Origin: a virus | IMG/VR virus record: IMGVR_UViG_3300030419_005383 | Span: 1 to 64,000 of that record | Strand: one strand, 5' to 3' | DNA: 64,000 nt | Shown: positions 57,164-64,000 of the stretch, one piece after another | Numbering within the stretch: position 1 is the stretch's first letter | Layout of the letters: each line of letters opens with the position of its first letter | Position numbers and translations under genes: made by a program | Notes under the pieces: generated by a model | What the model was told of the DNA's origin: nothing | Databases searched by the model: none | The model's input: the letters and a program-made list of their open reading frames with translations, nothing else

Positions 57164-58470
57164 AGTTTAGACGGTGTTCCCCATCGCTCGAACTGGAGGA
57201 TGTCTTTCATAAAAGAGCGCCGGATGTAGAGTCTATCAGGCGAAGACAACCAACGGGCCTTCATCTGCTCAAGTACGACCCCGGATCTGCGCTCATAAAG
57301 CTGACCAAGCTGTGTCATCCCGTGCTGAAGACATATATCTTGCAGTGTGCGGTAAACCAGCAGGTGGTGGTACGGCGCAGGCCAAGATGGAACGTCAGCG
57401 TCATTAGAGAGCCTTCTGGGTTGCTGAAGGTAGCGCACGTCCATATTCATGTCTGAATTCGGCGTATACCAGATTCGGAAGTAATCCCTGGGGCCCTGCT
57501 CATACAACGTAGGAACGCGCTGTCTTTCTTTTTCGCCACTCGACGAGCTTGAGTATGTCCCATCCCAAGTAAAGGCAGTCGTTGACTCATCAAGGTCTCC
57601 GCTAATCTCTCGCCAAACACCTCCGCTCGTCTTCTTTCGTGCATAAATACGCTTAAGCCGCCCGGTCGAGTTTTCGGCTGGAGTGCCGCCATAAGTCGCC
57701 TGAGTGTTTTCTAAGTCGTAAATTTTAACGCTTCGGTCCACCCCTGTTCCTGTGGTATGGCTAACGACAAGTGATGGTGCTGACTCTCGACCCTTATAAA
57801 TAAAGGTGTAGCAGAATTCGTATTCTGTGTTTGTTTCGAGGCTTCCGCCTGCGGCCTCCGAAGCAGACGGCGCATCGTCCGGTGGCGGATCGATGTAGCT
57901 GTCCATACTGATGTAGACAATCCCGTCTCCGGTCTCGTCTCGGTCCAAGTGAAGGTTCTCTTCTCTGGCCCGGTCCACATAGACAAGGCGACCCCGGTCA
58001 TCATCTCTGGACATGATTCCCAGGATTTCTGTGCAGTCTTTCGGGACTGGATACCTGCGGAACTCCAGCGACCAATCAGTCGAAGCACTGACCGCCCCAG
58101 AGAGAGTTGTGTCGATAATGACCTTGTCGCCGGTCACAACCTGTGTGATCTCTGCTTCGACGGTGCCAATCTTGAGTGTTTGGCCTTCCCAATCACTTTC
58201 TGCCGTTGGGGCTGATACTCCGCCAAAACTAACAGTACGAAGGCCAGCAACTGTTGAGTCGGTAACCGTGATGGTCTTACCTGAACCGCCTTCAATCTTG
58301 GCCTTCAGCGTAATCTCATGCGTCTTTTGCAGGAAGCTCCACTGGTACTGACTTGAGATCTGGAGGTAATGACGATTCAACACGCGGGCCACAATGTCCC
58401 GGTACTGAGCCAGGTCTGGATTGTAATCCAGCGCGGCATTGACTTCCTGGCGTAGTTCTTTCAGATTCAC
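57160..58470 (-). CDS. Head-tail adaptor / connector protein, 436 residues
   Basis: Start set at GTG (MNLKELRQEVNAAL) after GGAGG; the frame extends to 58509, but that part covers an intrinsic terminator and has no ribosome site. The first 50 residues (ALDYNPDLAQYRDIVARVLN, then HYLQISSQYQWSF) are the helical adaptor-type fold that sits under the portal; the middle is beta-rich with EYEFCYTFIYKGRE; the end is helical. Typical role: lowest part of the connector, attaching the tail. Confidence 0.62.
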   Translation of the reverse strand: MNLKELRQEVNAALDYNPDLAQYRDIVARVLNRHYLQISSQYQWSFLQKTHEITLKAKIEGGSGKTITVTDSTVAGLRTVSFGGVSAPTAESDWEGQTLKIGTVEAEITQVVTGDKVIIDTTLSGAVSASTDWSLEFRRYPVPKDCTEILGIMSRDDDRGRLVYVDRAREENLHLDRDETGDGIVYISMDSYIDPPPDDAPSASEAAGGSLETNTEYEFCYTFIYKGRESAPSLVVSHTTGTGVDRSVKIYDLENTQATYGGTPAENSTGRLKRIYARKKTSGGVWREISGDLDESTTAFTWDGTYSSSSSGEKERQRVPTLYEQGPRDYFRIWYTPNSDMNMDVRYLQQPRRLSNDADVPSWPAPYHHLLVYRTLQDICLQHGMTQLGQLYERRSGVVLEQMKARWLSSPDRLYIRRSFMKDILQFERWGTPSKL

Positions 58471-58486
58471 GGACCTTTCCTCCAAT

Positions 58487-58526
58487 AGAAAACCGGCGAC
58501 CGAGCACATTGTACCCCGGTCGCCGG
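58487..58526 (-). terminator. Intrinsic terminator between decoration gene and adaptor gene
   Basis: Minus strand: CCGGCGACC, 16-base loop, GGTCGCCGG (nine perfect pairs; + strand 58493-58526), followed directly by TTTTCT. A textbook Rho-independent terminator. It lies downstream of portal-scaffold-capsid-decoration genes and 17 bases before the adaptor start, so it would lower downstream expression relative to capsid. Confidence 0.8.
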
Positions 58527-58557
58527 CATTGGGCGCAGGGCCCGAGAACGGAAAGGC

Positions 58558-59028
58558 TTAGTTGGTGAACCAGCCCTTGTCGTACATCATGAACTTACCG
58601 TCCGAATCACCGCTGCTATACGCATCAATGCAAACGCCAAGGACCTCAGTTGTTGTCGAATCCGTATCATAAATACGAATTTGACCAGAGGTAGACGCCG
58701 ACACCCGGTCACCCGCAGAAATCGCTTCAGCGGCCGTTGGGCTGGTTGCGTTAACGCCATCAATCAACCCACCGGTTTGAATAATGACCTTTTCTTTATC
58801 CGAAGCGGCATGCAGAGCAACGCCGCAAGCCAATGGACTACTGGTGGCGTCGCATGCCTTAACGATCTGGCCTGCATAACCATAGTTATCAGGATCCGGG
58901 TCAGCAGCCGCATCGGTCTCCAGAATAACCACCTGGCCCTTCGTGATTGTTCCATTAGCCAGCGCTGTATACGTGTTTTTTGGGTTGTGTGCAGTTCCAT
59001 CAACCCCATCAATCTTCAAGATACCCAT
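58558..59028 (-). CDS. Capsid decoration-like protein (DUF2190-type), 156 residues
   Basis: ATG after GGGGAAAACAAA, 26 bases after the capsid gene stop. Glycine/alanine-rich beta protein: TYTALANGTITKGQVVILE, then LACGVALHAA and GDRVSASTSGQIRI. The pattern 'G-V-A-L-x-x-A...V-x-x-x-G' is typical of DUF2190-type phage proteins that cement the capsid. Position after the major capsid gene supports it. Confidence 0.65.
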   Translation of the reverse strand: MGILKIDGVDGTAHNPKNTYTALANGTITKGQVVILETDAAADPDPDNYGYAGQIVKACDATSSPLACGVALHAASDKEKVIIQTGGLIDGVNATSPTAAEAISAGDRVSASTSGQIRIYDTDSTTTEVLGVCIDAYSSGDSDGKFMMYDKGWFTN

Positions 59029-59054
59029 TTTGTTTTCCCCAAAAAGAAGTTAGT

Positions 59055-60101
59055 TTAGAAGGTTTCGAGGTCGATAGCCAAGCCGCTGGAACCGAGATGC
59101 TTAGCGAGAAGCTGACCGCGGCAACGGATTTTGGCGGAACGAACATCGTACTCACCGGACACGGTTTCAAACTCACCCAGATCGAAGAAACCCTTCGGAT
59201 CCCAGAGGACGTGAATGTCGCTCATGTTCAGGAAGTAGAAGCTGGCGGGGTCGGTAGTGGACTGCGAGCCGTCATCAGGCATGTTGCGCTCGACATCGAT
59301 CATCACGCCATCCCAGAACTCAACCATGCGGCCACCATCGATCTTGTCGGTATCCACGTACCGCTCGTTGGCTTGGAGAGAACGCTTCAGGTTCTTGAAG
59401 CCTTCACGCGATGCCAAGATGACATCCGGGGGGCCAGATGGCGACACGCTGTTGATTTCGACTTTCAGGTCGTACAGTCCAGCGAGACCATTCGCGTTGA
59501 AGCTACCGGAACCATCATAAAACTGGTTCTGCCAACCGACCTTGGACGAATACGTGCCCTTGTCTACGCCACCAACTGAGTTGGTTTGTGTAGTAGGCGC
59601 TGCCGCTTCAAGAAAACCAGCAACAGCAGTGTCGATACCGTTGAGGCTTCCCCAGTCTTCCCAGCCAGTCTGACCGCCTTTCACGATCTGCTTGACGAAT
59701 TCACGCTTGAGGGCGTTCGCGGTCATCTTGACCCGGCCTTCAAGAATGGACAGAACCGCAGCATCACCCTGGTTCACGAACTCTTCTTCTGAAGAGATTG
59801 CAACGGGACGCACGACGTGTGCCCATTGGTACACAGCAGGCTGGTACACATCCGAGACGCTCAGGTCGATGCGCTCGAAACCGGTCTGCATGCGGGTGGT
59901 GCTGCTGTGCTCACCGAAACCCAATGGCACGACAATACGGGTTCCACCAGACTGGCTGGGGGATCCTGCACCATGCACGCGCTCTTGAGCGTCGAGGAAT
60001 GCAACTGATTCATGAACTGCGTCACGCCATTCCTTCATCAGGACATACATGGTCGTGGAAAGCAGTTCGTTTCCAATGGTAAGAGAGGTAGTAGTGGCCA
60101 T
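59055..60101 (-). CDS. Major capsid protein, 348 residues
   Basis: ATG after AGGAGCCCACG. HK97-like fold features: N-terminal helix region with 'VLMKEWRDAVHESVAFLD', a long backbone region (SEEEFVNQGDAAVLSILEGRV), a glycine-rich region with the P-domain, and a conserved end FYFLNMSDIHVLWDPKGFF with a typical 'R-G-Q-L' strand. The position between scaffold and decoration genes and the length agree. Makes the icosahedral head shell. Confidence 0.8.
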   Translation of the reverse strand: MATTTSLTIGNELLSTTMYVLMKEWRDAVHESVAFLDAQERVHGAGSPSQSGGTRIVVPLGFGEHSSTTRMQTGFERIDLSVSDVYQPAVYQWAHVVRPVAISSEEEFVNQGDAAVLSILEGRVKMTANALKREFVKQIVKGGQTGWEDWGSLNGIDTAVAGFLEAAAPTTQTNSVGGVDKGTYSSKVGWQNQFYDGSGSFNANGLAGLYDLKVEINSVSPSGPPDVILASREGFKNLKRSLQANERYVDTDKIDGGRMVEFWDGVMIDVERNMPDDGSQSTTDPASFYFLNMSDIHVLWDPKGFFDLGEFETVSGEYDVRSAKIRCRGQLLAKHLGSSGLAIDLETF

Positions 60102-60122
60102 CGTGGGCTCCTATAGGGGGTC

Positions 60123-61133
60123 TCAGTGTCGGAATTCGCTGCTAATTTTGCGCGCAGCCTCTGGATTGTTTTCTAACCACAGTCGTATGGCGTTCGCACC
60201 TTTACGTTTCACATCAGCAGGAACACCCTCAATACCGGGAGAACCACTGGCCGAGGTTCGGCTCACTCTGCGCGCCGCATTGGCACGCGCTCTTTGCTCT
60301 TGCGCTTGACGTGCTTGCCGTTCAGCAAGAACCTGTTGCGCCTTTACAAGCTGGTACGCATCCTGCGTATCAATGGCTTGGCCAGCCTCTTGGCGCCCAC
60401 GGACAAGTTTAAGGACTTCGTTCTTAAACGTCGGGTCACGCATCTCAGGATGCTTGTCAACAAAGTCCAAGTAGGCGCTTTGTTTAATCTTCCGGTCAGC
60501 CGCCTGGTGGAGTGGCTCCAATACACGACTCATCCCCTGAGCGACCCCACGATCAATGCGGGCCTGAATTCCCTCCGGGGAAAGTGGATCAGGAAGCTCT
60601 TCCTCTGGTACTGAAAGCGTCTCTCTTACCTTCGGATCGTCAATCAGCGCATAGAACTCTGCCTGGCGGCGGGCAAAGTCTCGCTCCATCTGCTCCAACT
60701 TCTGTTGGCGCTGAGCACTTTCCGCTTCCTTAGATGCAATCACCTCTTGCAGTTTCGCGTTGTTCTTTTCGTATGCAACACGGAAGTTGTGCAACATGCG
60801 GCGAGCAACGGGTGGAAGATCCTTGATGTGCTCTGGATTCAGGTCGTCGTAGAACCCGTCATGCTCCATCTCTTCGACTTCAGGCAACTCCGAGGTCAAA
60901 GGGTCAAAGCTTACGGGCTCAAAATTGTCGCTCGACACAGGCTCAGACGCAGGCTCAGACGCAGGCTCCGCATCTGCTGAAGCAGCAGTAGCGTCAACGG
61001 TATCAACAGGCGCAGCCTCTACTGCTTCAATTGGCTCTGGCTCAATTGAGTCAACAGAAGAAGCAAGTTCATCCGTAGAGACTGACGCCTCTGCGGACAT
61101 GGTTTCATTTACATCGGTGTCTTCGTTAATCAC
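60123..61133 (-). CDS. Scaffolding protein, 336 residues
   Basis: GTG start after GAGGGTACACA. Acidic, disordered N-terminal third (alanine/glutamate/serine-rich with repeated PASEPASEP), a charged coiled coil in the middle (NAKLQEVIASKEAESAQRQQ), and a basic helical C-terminus that would contact the capsid protein. Located directly before the major capsid gene, as scaffolds nearly always are. Degradation or release after assembly is usual for this class. Confidence 0.72.
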   Translation of the reverse strand: MINEDTDVNETMSAEASVSTDELASSVDSIEPEPIEAVEAAPVDTVDATAASADAEPASEPASEPVSSDNFEPVSFDPLTSELPEVEEMEHDGFYDDLNPEHIKDLPPVARRMLHNFRVAYEKNNAKLQEVIASKEAESAQRQQKLEQMERDFARRQAEFYALIDDPKVRETLSVPEEELPDPLSPEGIQARIDRGVAQGMSRVLEPLHQAADRKIKQSAYLDFVDKHPEMRDPTFKNEVLKLVRGRQEAGQAIDTQDAYQLVKAQQVLAERQARQAQEQRARANAARRVSRTSASGSPGIEGVPADVKRKGANAIRLWLENNPEAARKISSEFRH

Positions 61134-61197
61134 TGTGTACCCTCATTTCCGTTAATACGAGAATAAAACTTACCACTAAGTACCAACGCTACGCAAG

Positions 61198-61791
61198 CTA
61201 TGCAAGCCCCGCTGCGAGTTCTTCGTCTTCAGGAGACATGGCCCCCATTTCAGGCGGAGGGCCAAGCTCACCAGCCGGCGCTTCGGCTGGAGCCTGCATT
61301 GCCTCAATGAGCTTTTTGTCTTTTCTCATCCGAACAAGTTGCGCACTGGTTTTTCTAAGCTCAACGTCGCTAACCATTTGGAGAGGTTCAAAGTCATACT
61401 TTTCAGCAAACTCACCTTCTCCAACCATCTTAAGGGCCTCAGAGATTGCAACGAGAGGAACAAACAGTGCAGGCGGAATTGGTTCCATCCACTTCTTTTC
61501 AGTACCAAAATCAACCTCAACAGGAGGAAGCTCACCACCACCAAAAACATCAAGCGTTTCGTTGAATTCTTTTTGCAGCGTCTGGAGCGCCTTTACTGAA
61601 TATGGCTTTTCCGGCACTGGGGCTTGAGCCGCGATATCAGAAACCCGAGCCATCGCATCGTCTTGTACCCCTTCAGGAGGCATTGGTGGTGCGGCACCTG
61701 GCCCACCGGGGGGCATCGGGGGCGCGTCTGGGGCGGCTCCAGGTTCTCCAGCGTATGGAAGGCGTTGTCCGGTTGCGGGGTCGGTGGGCAT
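61198..61791 (-). CDS. Proline/methionine-rich virion protein, 197 residues
   Basis: ATG after TAGGAGACATC. N-terminus rich in Pro, Gly and Met (GAPPMPPGGPGAAPPMPPEG); the middle helical (LQTLQKEFNETLDVFGGGELPPV); the C-terminus again proline- and methionine-rich. Similar composition is found at the C-terminus of the portal protein two genes before. It may be a portal-associated or assembly protein; no family recognised. Confidence 0.55.
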   Translation of the reverse strand: MPTDPATGQRLPYAGEPGAAPDAPPMPPGGPGAAPPMPPEGVQDDAMARVSDIAAQAPVPEKPYSVKALQTLQKEFNETLDVFGGGELPPVEVDFGTEKKWMEPIPPALFVPLVAISEALKMVGEGEFAEKYDFEPLQMVSDVELRKTSAQLVRMRKDKKLIEAMQAPAEAPAGELGPPPEMGAMSPEDEELAAGLA

Positions 61792-61809
61792 GATGTCTCC
61801 TAAAGGTGC

Positions 61810-62421
61810 TCAGAGAATACCAAGATCTCGTTTGCGGCGAAACTCTTTAAAACCAGGATGTGTATCAAGACGTTCGCAATAATCTGCGTACTCTTTCTCT
61901 TCCTTCTTGTTTTGCGTATCCCATTTAGAATACTCTCGCTCAATGTCCCAGTCACCGTCAACGGGCGTCAATCCACGAGCACGGCAGATGTCTCGGCGGT
62001 GCTGTTTTGATTGAAGCATCACGCCGAGGCCCCGGTCATAGTACGGAAAACGCTCACTGAACCGGTCGATGTTGACTGTGACGGGTCGAACCTCAGCAGA
62101 GGCTCCACAATTGGTGCAAGCAATTGACTTGGGAACTTCGCCGTCAACCAAGTCAATGTCCTCAATGTCTTCATGGCCACAATCACTGCACCGAATGTCA
62201 CGCCAGGCATAATTTTTCTCAGCCTGGCGCCGGTTGGACTCGTCAATCCTGAGTTTTTCACCATGACGGGTAACAGTCAAAGACTGACTCATTCCCACAG
62301 ACGGTCGATATTTAGATTTCTGACAGCAGGTGTCGCACTCGACACTTTCCGGTCTGGAAGATGCAGAAAAGAACTTTTCAGTCTCATGTCCGTCTACACA
62401 AAAAAAACCATACAAAGGCAC
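61810..62421 (-). CDS. Protein with two FmdB/CxxC zinc ribbons, 203 residues
   Basis: GTG start after AGGAATGTAAAA. Starts MPLYGFFCVDGHE with C8 and C29-x-x-C32, in FmdB style; a second ribbon has C78-S-D-C81 and C102-T-N-C105. The C-terminal part is basic and helical. Lies between portal and proline-rich protein genes, unusual for a zinc-ribbon protein; it may be a virion component or an assembly factor. Confidence 0.62.
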   Translation of the reverse strand: MPLYGFFCVDGHETEKFFSASSRPESVECDTCCQKSKYRPSVGMSQSLTVTRHGEKLRIDESNRRQAEKNYAWRDIRCSDCGHEDIEDIDLVDGEVPKSIACTNCGASAEVRPVTVNIDRFSERFPYYDRGLGVMLQSKQHRRDICRARGLTPVDGDWDIEREYSKWDTQNKKEEKEYADYCERLDTHPGFKEFRRKRDLGIL

Positions 62422-62423
62422 TT

Positions 62424-64000
62424 TTACATTCCTGGCATCTGAGGTGATCCGCCTACAGCATTAGCCAACATCTGTGCTTGCTGATCGGGCGGTAGTTGAG
62501 CCAACTGGTCCAATGTTGCCAACATTTCAGGGTCGTTCGCAAAGACCTCACGCAACATTGGAATCGCTTGCTCTGGTGGAAGTGTAGCAATCTGTGCGAG
62601 GTCAGGTGGCGCTCCAGGCACTCCAGGCGCTCCAGGTGGAGGAGCCTCTGGCTGCATTTCTTCCGGCCCAGCTTCAGGTTGTTCCTGCTTTGCTTCAGCT
62701 TCCGCCTTCTCCATTTCTTCTTTACCGCGAGTTTCCAGCTCTTCTGGGTGTAGATCCTGCGGAAGATCAAAACGCTCAGCAACAACTTTCATATACGATT
62801 TAGCAAAGGCGCCCATAGGGCCACCCTCTTGAGCCGCCTGCCATAGTGCTGTCAACGGTTGCAGTAAAGCCACCAAATTCTGTTGCATCGCGGCATCATT
62901 CAACGGGGTTCTGCCACCCTCAACAAAGTTGACCTCAAACTCAGCATCAAGGTCCATTACCGCAACCGCAATCATTTCTCGACGATCCATCAGCTTTAGA
63001 ACCGACTGCTCAACAGCCACGCTACCGTCTTCCAGCTCAGACTTCCCAAGTTCAGGAACCTGGCCACCGTCGAGGTAAGACGAAGGTCCTCCAAAAATCT
63101 TATCTGCTTCTGAGTGCTTGACCTGAGATTCTGTCTCCTCATCAATCTCTTCAGAGTCAGAGGACTTTTCATCCCCGTCTGGGATCGCGCCAACTTCTGC
63201 GTACTCTACAGCCTGGTCTTCATAGGCCCCGGTGCTGTCGCCAGCGTCTTGCATGGCCCCAATCAGAGCCCTAAGCATGAGTTTGACCACTTGTGCCAGC
63301 CATTCGTCCCTGATGGAGGCGTGTAGACCGTACTCAGATTCCGTGTACTGCTGAACCGTTTGGACCTCAAAGGCCGTTGCCTTGGTCACCTGGCCTCGTG
63401 CCGCCGGGCTGGTTCCAATAGCCAATTGCAGATCGCGCTCGACCTGGCTCAGGTAACGATCAATGTTTGCCGAAATCGGGGAATTCTGGATTGGAATAAT
63501 CGCATCGCCAAGCGGGCGCTCGAATCCCTGCTCTACCTCAAGGACCAGCCCATCATGACCTTCCGTTAGGTTGGTCAACTCATCGCTTGAAAACGTGCCC
63601 TTACGAGTAATGTACTGACGGGTATCTTTACGCGTCGCCATCGCCATAAACGACCGATAGCCATTCAGCTCTCGCAGTTGAGGCATCATGCGCCGAGCAT
63701 GCGCAATCCCGCGAAGCGGAAATTCAGGCTCATGATTAAAGATCAGCGGAACCACATGCGCCATCGGTTGACCAGACGGTGTCGCAAACGGAAGCGGACC
63801 AATCCATACGGGCGTCTTGGACAATTCGCCTTGGCCCAAAATATAGATTTCCAGCCTGCCGTTGTAGATGATGTCGGGATTCTGTTCGTCCCGCACTTGA
63901 TCCTCCAGATTACAAAGCTCCAAAACCCGCACAAAGGCCTGATTATCTGACGGTGCCTGATTGGTCTTTTTGGTCGTTTTTGAGTCAAGTTGGGACTTTT
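62424..64000 (-). CDS. Portal protein, N-terminus outside the window
   Basis: The frame is open to base 64000, so only the last 525 residues are seen. A long helical body with REGIAHARRMMPQLRELNGY-like and DELTNLTEGHDGLVLEVEQGFERP-like segments (shortened here), FEVQTVQQYTESEYGLHASI and a disordered acidic/proline-rich C-terminal tail (EEMQPEAPPPGAPGVPGAPP). The order portal - ... - scaffold - major capsid confirms the role as DNA entry/exit ring and packaging-motor dock. Terminase genes probably lie beyond the right edge. Confidence 0.72.
   Translation of the reverse strand, partial: KSQLDSKTTKKTNQAPSDNQAFVRVLELCNLEDQVRDEQNPDIIYNGRLEIYILGQGELSKTPVWIGPLPFATPSGQPMAHVVPLIFNHEPEFPLRGIAHARRMMPQLRELNGYRSFMAMATRKDTRQYITRKGTFSSDELTNLTEGHDGLVLEVEQGFERPLGDAIIPIQNSPISANIDRYLSQVERDLQLAIGTSPAARGQVTKATAFEVQTVQQYTESEYGLHASIRDEWLAQVVKLMLRALIGAMQDAGDSTGAYEDQAVEYAEVGAIPDGDEKSSDSEEIDEETESQVKHSEADKIFGGPSSYLDGGQVPELGKSELEDGSVAVEQSVLKLMDRREMIAVAVMDLDAEFEVNFVEGGRTPLNDAAMQQNLVALLQPLTALWQAAQEGGPMGAFAKSYMKVVAERFDLPQDLHPEELETRGKEEMEKAEAEAKQEQPEAGPEEMQPEAPPPGAPGVPGAPPDLAQIATLPPEQAIPMLREVFANDPEMLATLDQLAQLPPDQQAQMLANAVGGSPQMPGM

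Noticed and set aside
58471-58509. N-terminal extension of the adaptor protein
   Set aside because: Passes through an intrinsic terminator and has no ribosome site; GTG at 58470 follows GGAGG.
1-64000. CRISPR arrays, insertion sequences, integrase or attachment sites
   Set aside because: No regularly spaced repeats, transposase motifs, terminal inverted repeats or recombinase signatures were seen.

Overview
The window is a stretch of double-stranded DNA tailed-phage genome (Caudoviricetes), open at both ends. The virion genes (portal, scaffold, capsid, head-tail adaptor, a beta-propeller-like tail protein, no tape measure or sheath, and ejection proteins including a lytic transglycosylase and a 4060-residue giant) point to a short-tailed, podovirus-like particle. 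The endolysin type, spanin/holin-like membrane proteins and TTGACA-type promoters suggest a Gram-negative host (inference). No tRNA, rRNA, CRISPR array, integrase or insertion sequence was seen. Terminase and DNA polymerase were not found here; the terminase may lie beyond the right edge, next to the portal.

The genome is organised as two converging arms. The left arm (about 0.6-27.9 kb) is mostly + strand: about 50 small accessory genes packed into short operons, followed from 19.9 kb by replication and recombination genes. Eleven near-identical promoters (TTGMCR, a conserved 16-base spacer containing GTG, then TANNNT) stand in front of the small-gene operons between 2.9 and 15 kb, and a twelfth faces the opposite way at the left end. 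Ribosome sites are mostly of the type GAGAGAACCA-ATG. Many of the small proteins carry CxxC zinc-ribbon-like pairs. The replication block encodes a CHC2/Toprim primase, a VapE-type helicase and an SF2 helicase. A two-gene minus-strand operon (a Cro-like repressor and a lysine/alanine/proline-tailed basic protein) then faces a recombination operon (YqaJ-type exonuclease plus RecT) across a symmetric pair of overlapping promoters.

The right arm (27.9-64 kb) is entirely minus strand and reads from right to left: portal, zinc-ribbon protein, proline-rich protein, scaffold, major capsid, decoration-like protein, an intrinsic terminator, adaptor, large tail protein, three related appendage proteins, a further beta-rich protein, a glycine-zipper protein, a coiled-coil protein, the transglycosylase ejection protein, the giant polyvalent protein, a set of small beta-rich virion proteins, and finally an amidase endolysin followed by six small membrane or secreted proteins and two paralogous decoration-like proteins. 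The two arms meet at 27,862-27,871, where the last genes overlap tail to tail by 10 bases.

Stretches not explained by genes are an approximately 670-base region at 2.4-3.0 kb with six copies of an octamer, and two strongly structured segments at 6.6 kb and 19.75-19.93 kb, the second directly before the primase gene. Functional names below come from motif reading by eye; no database search was possible.
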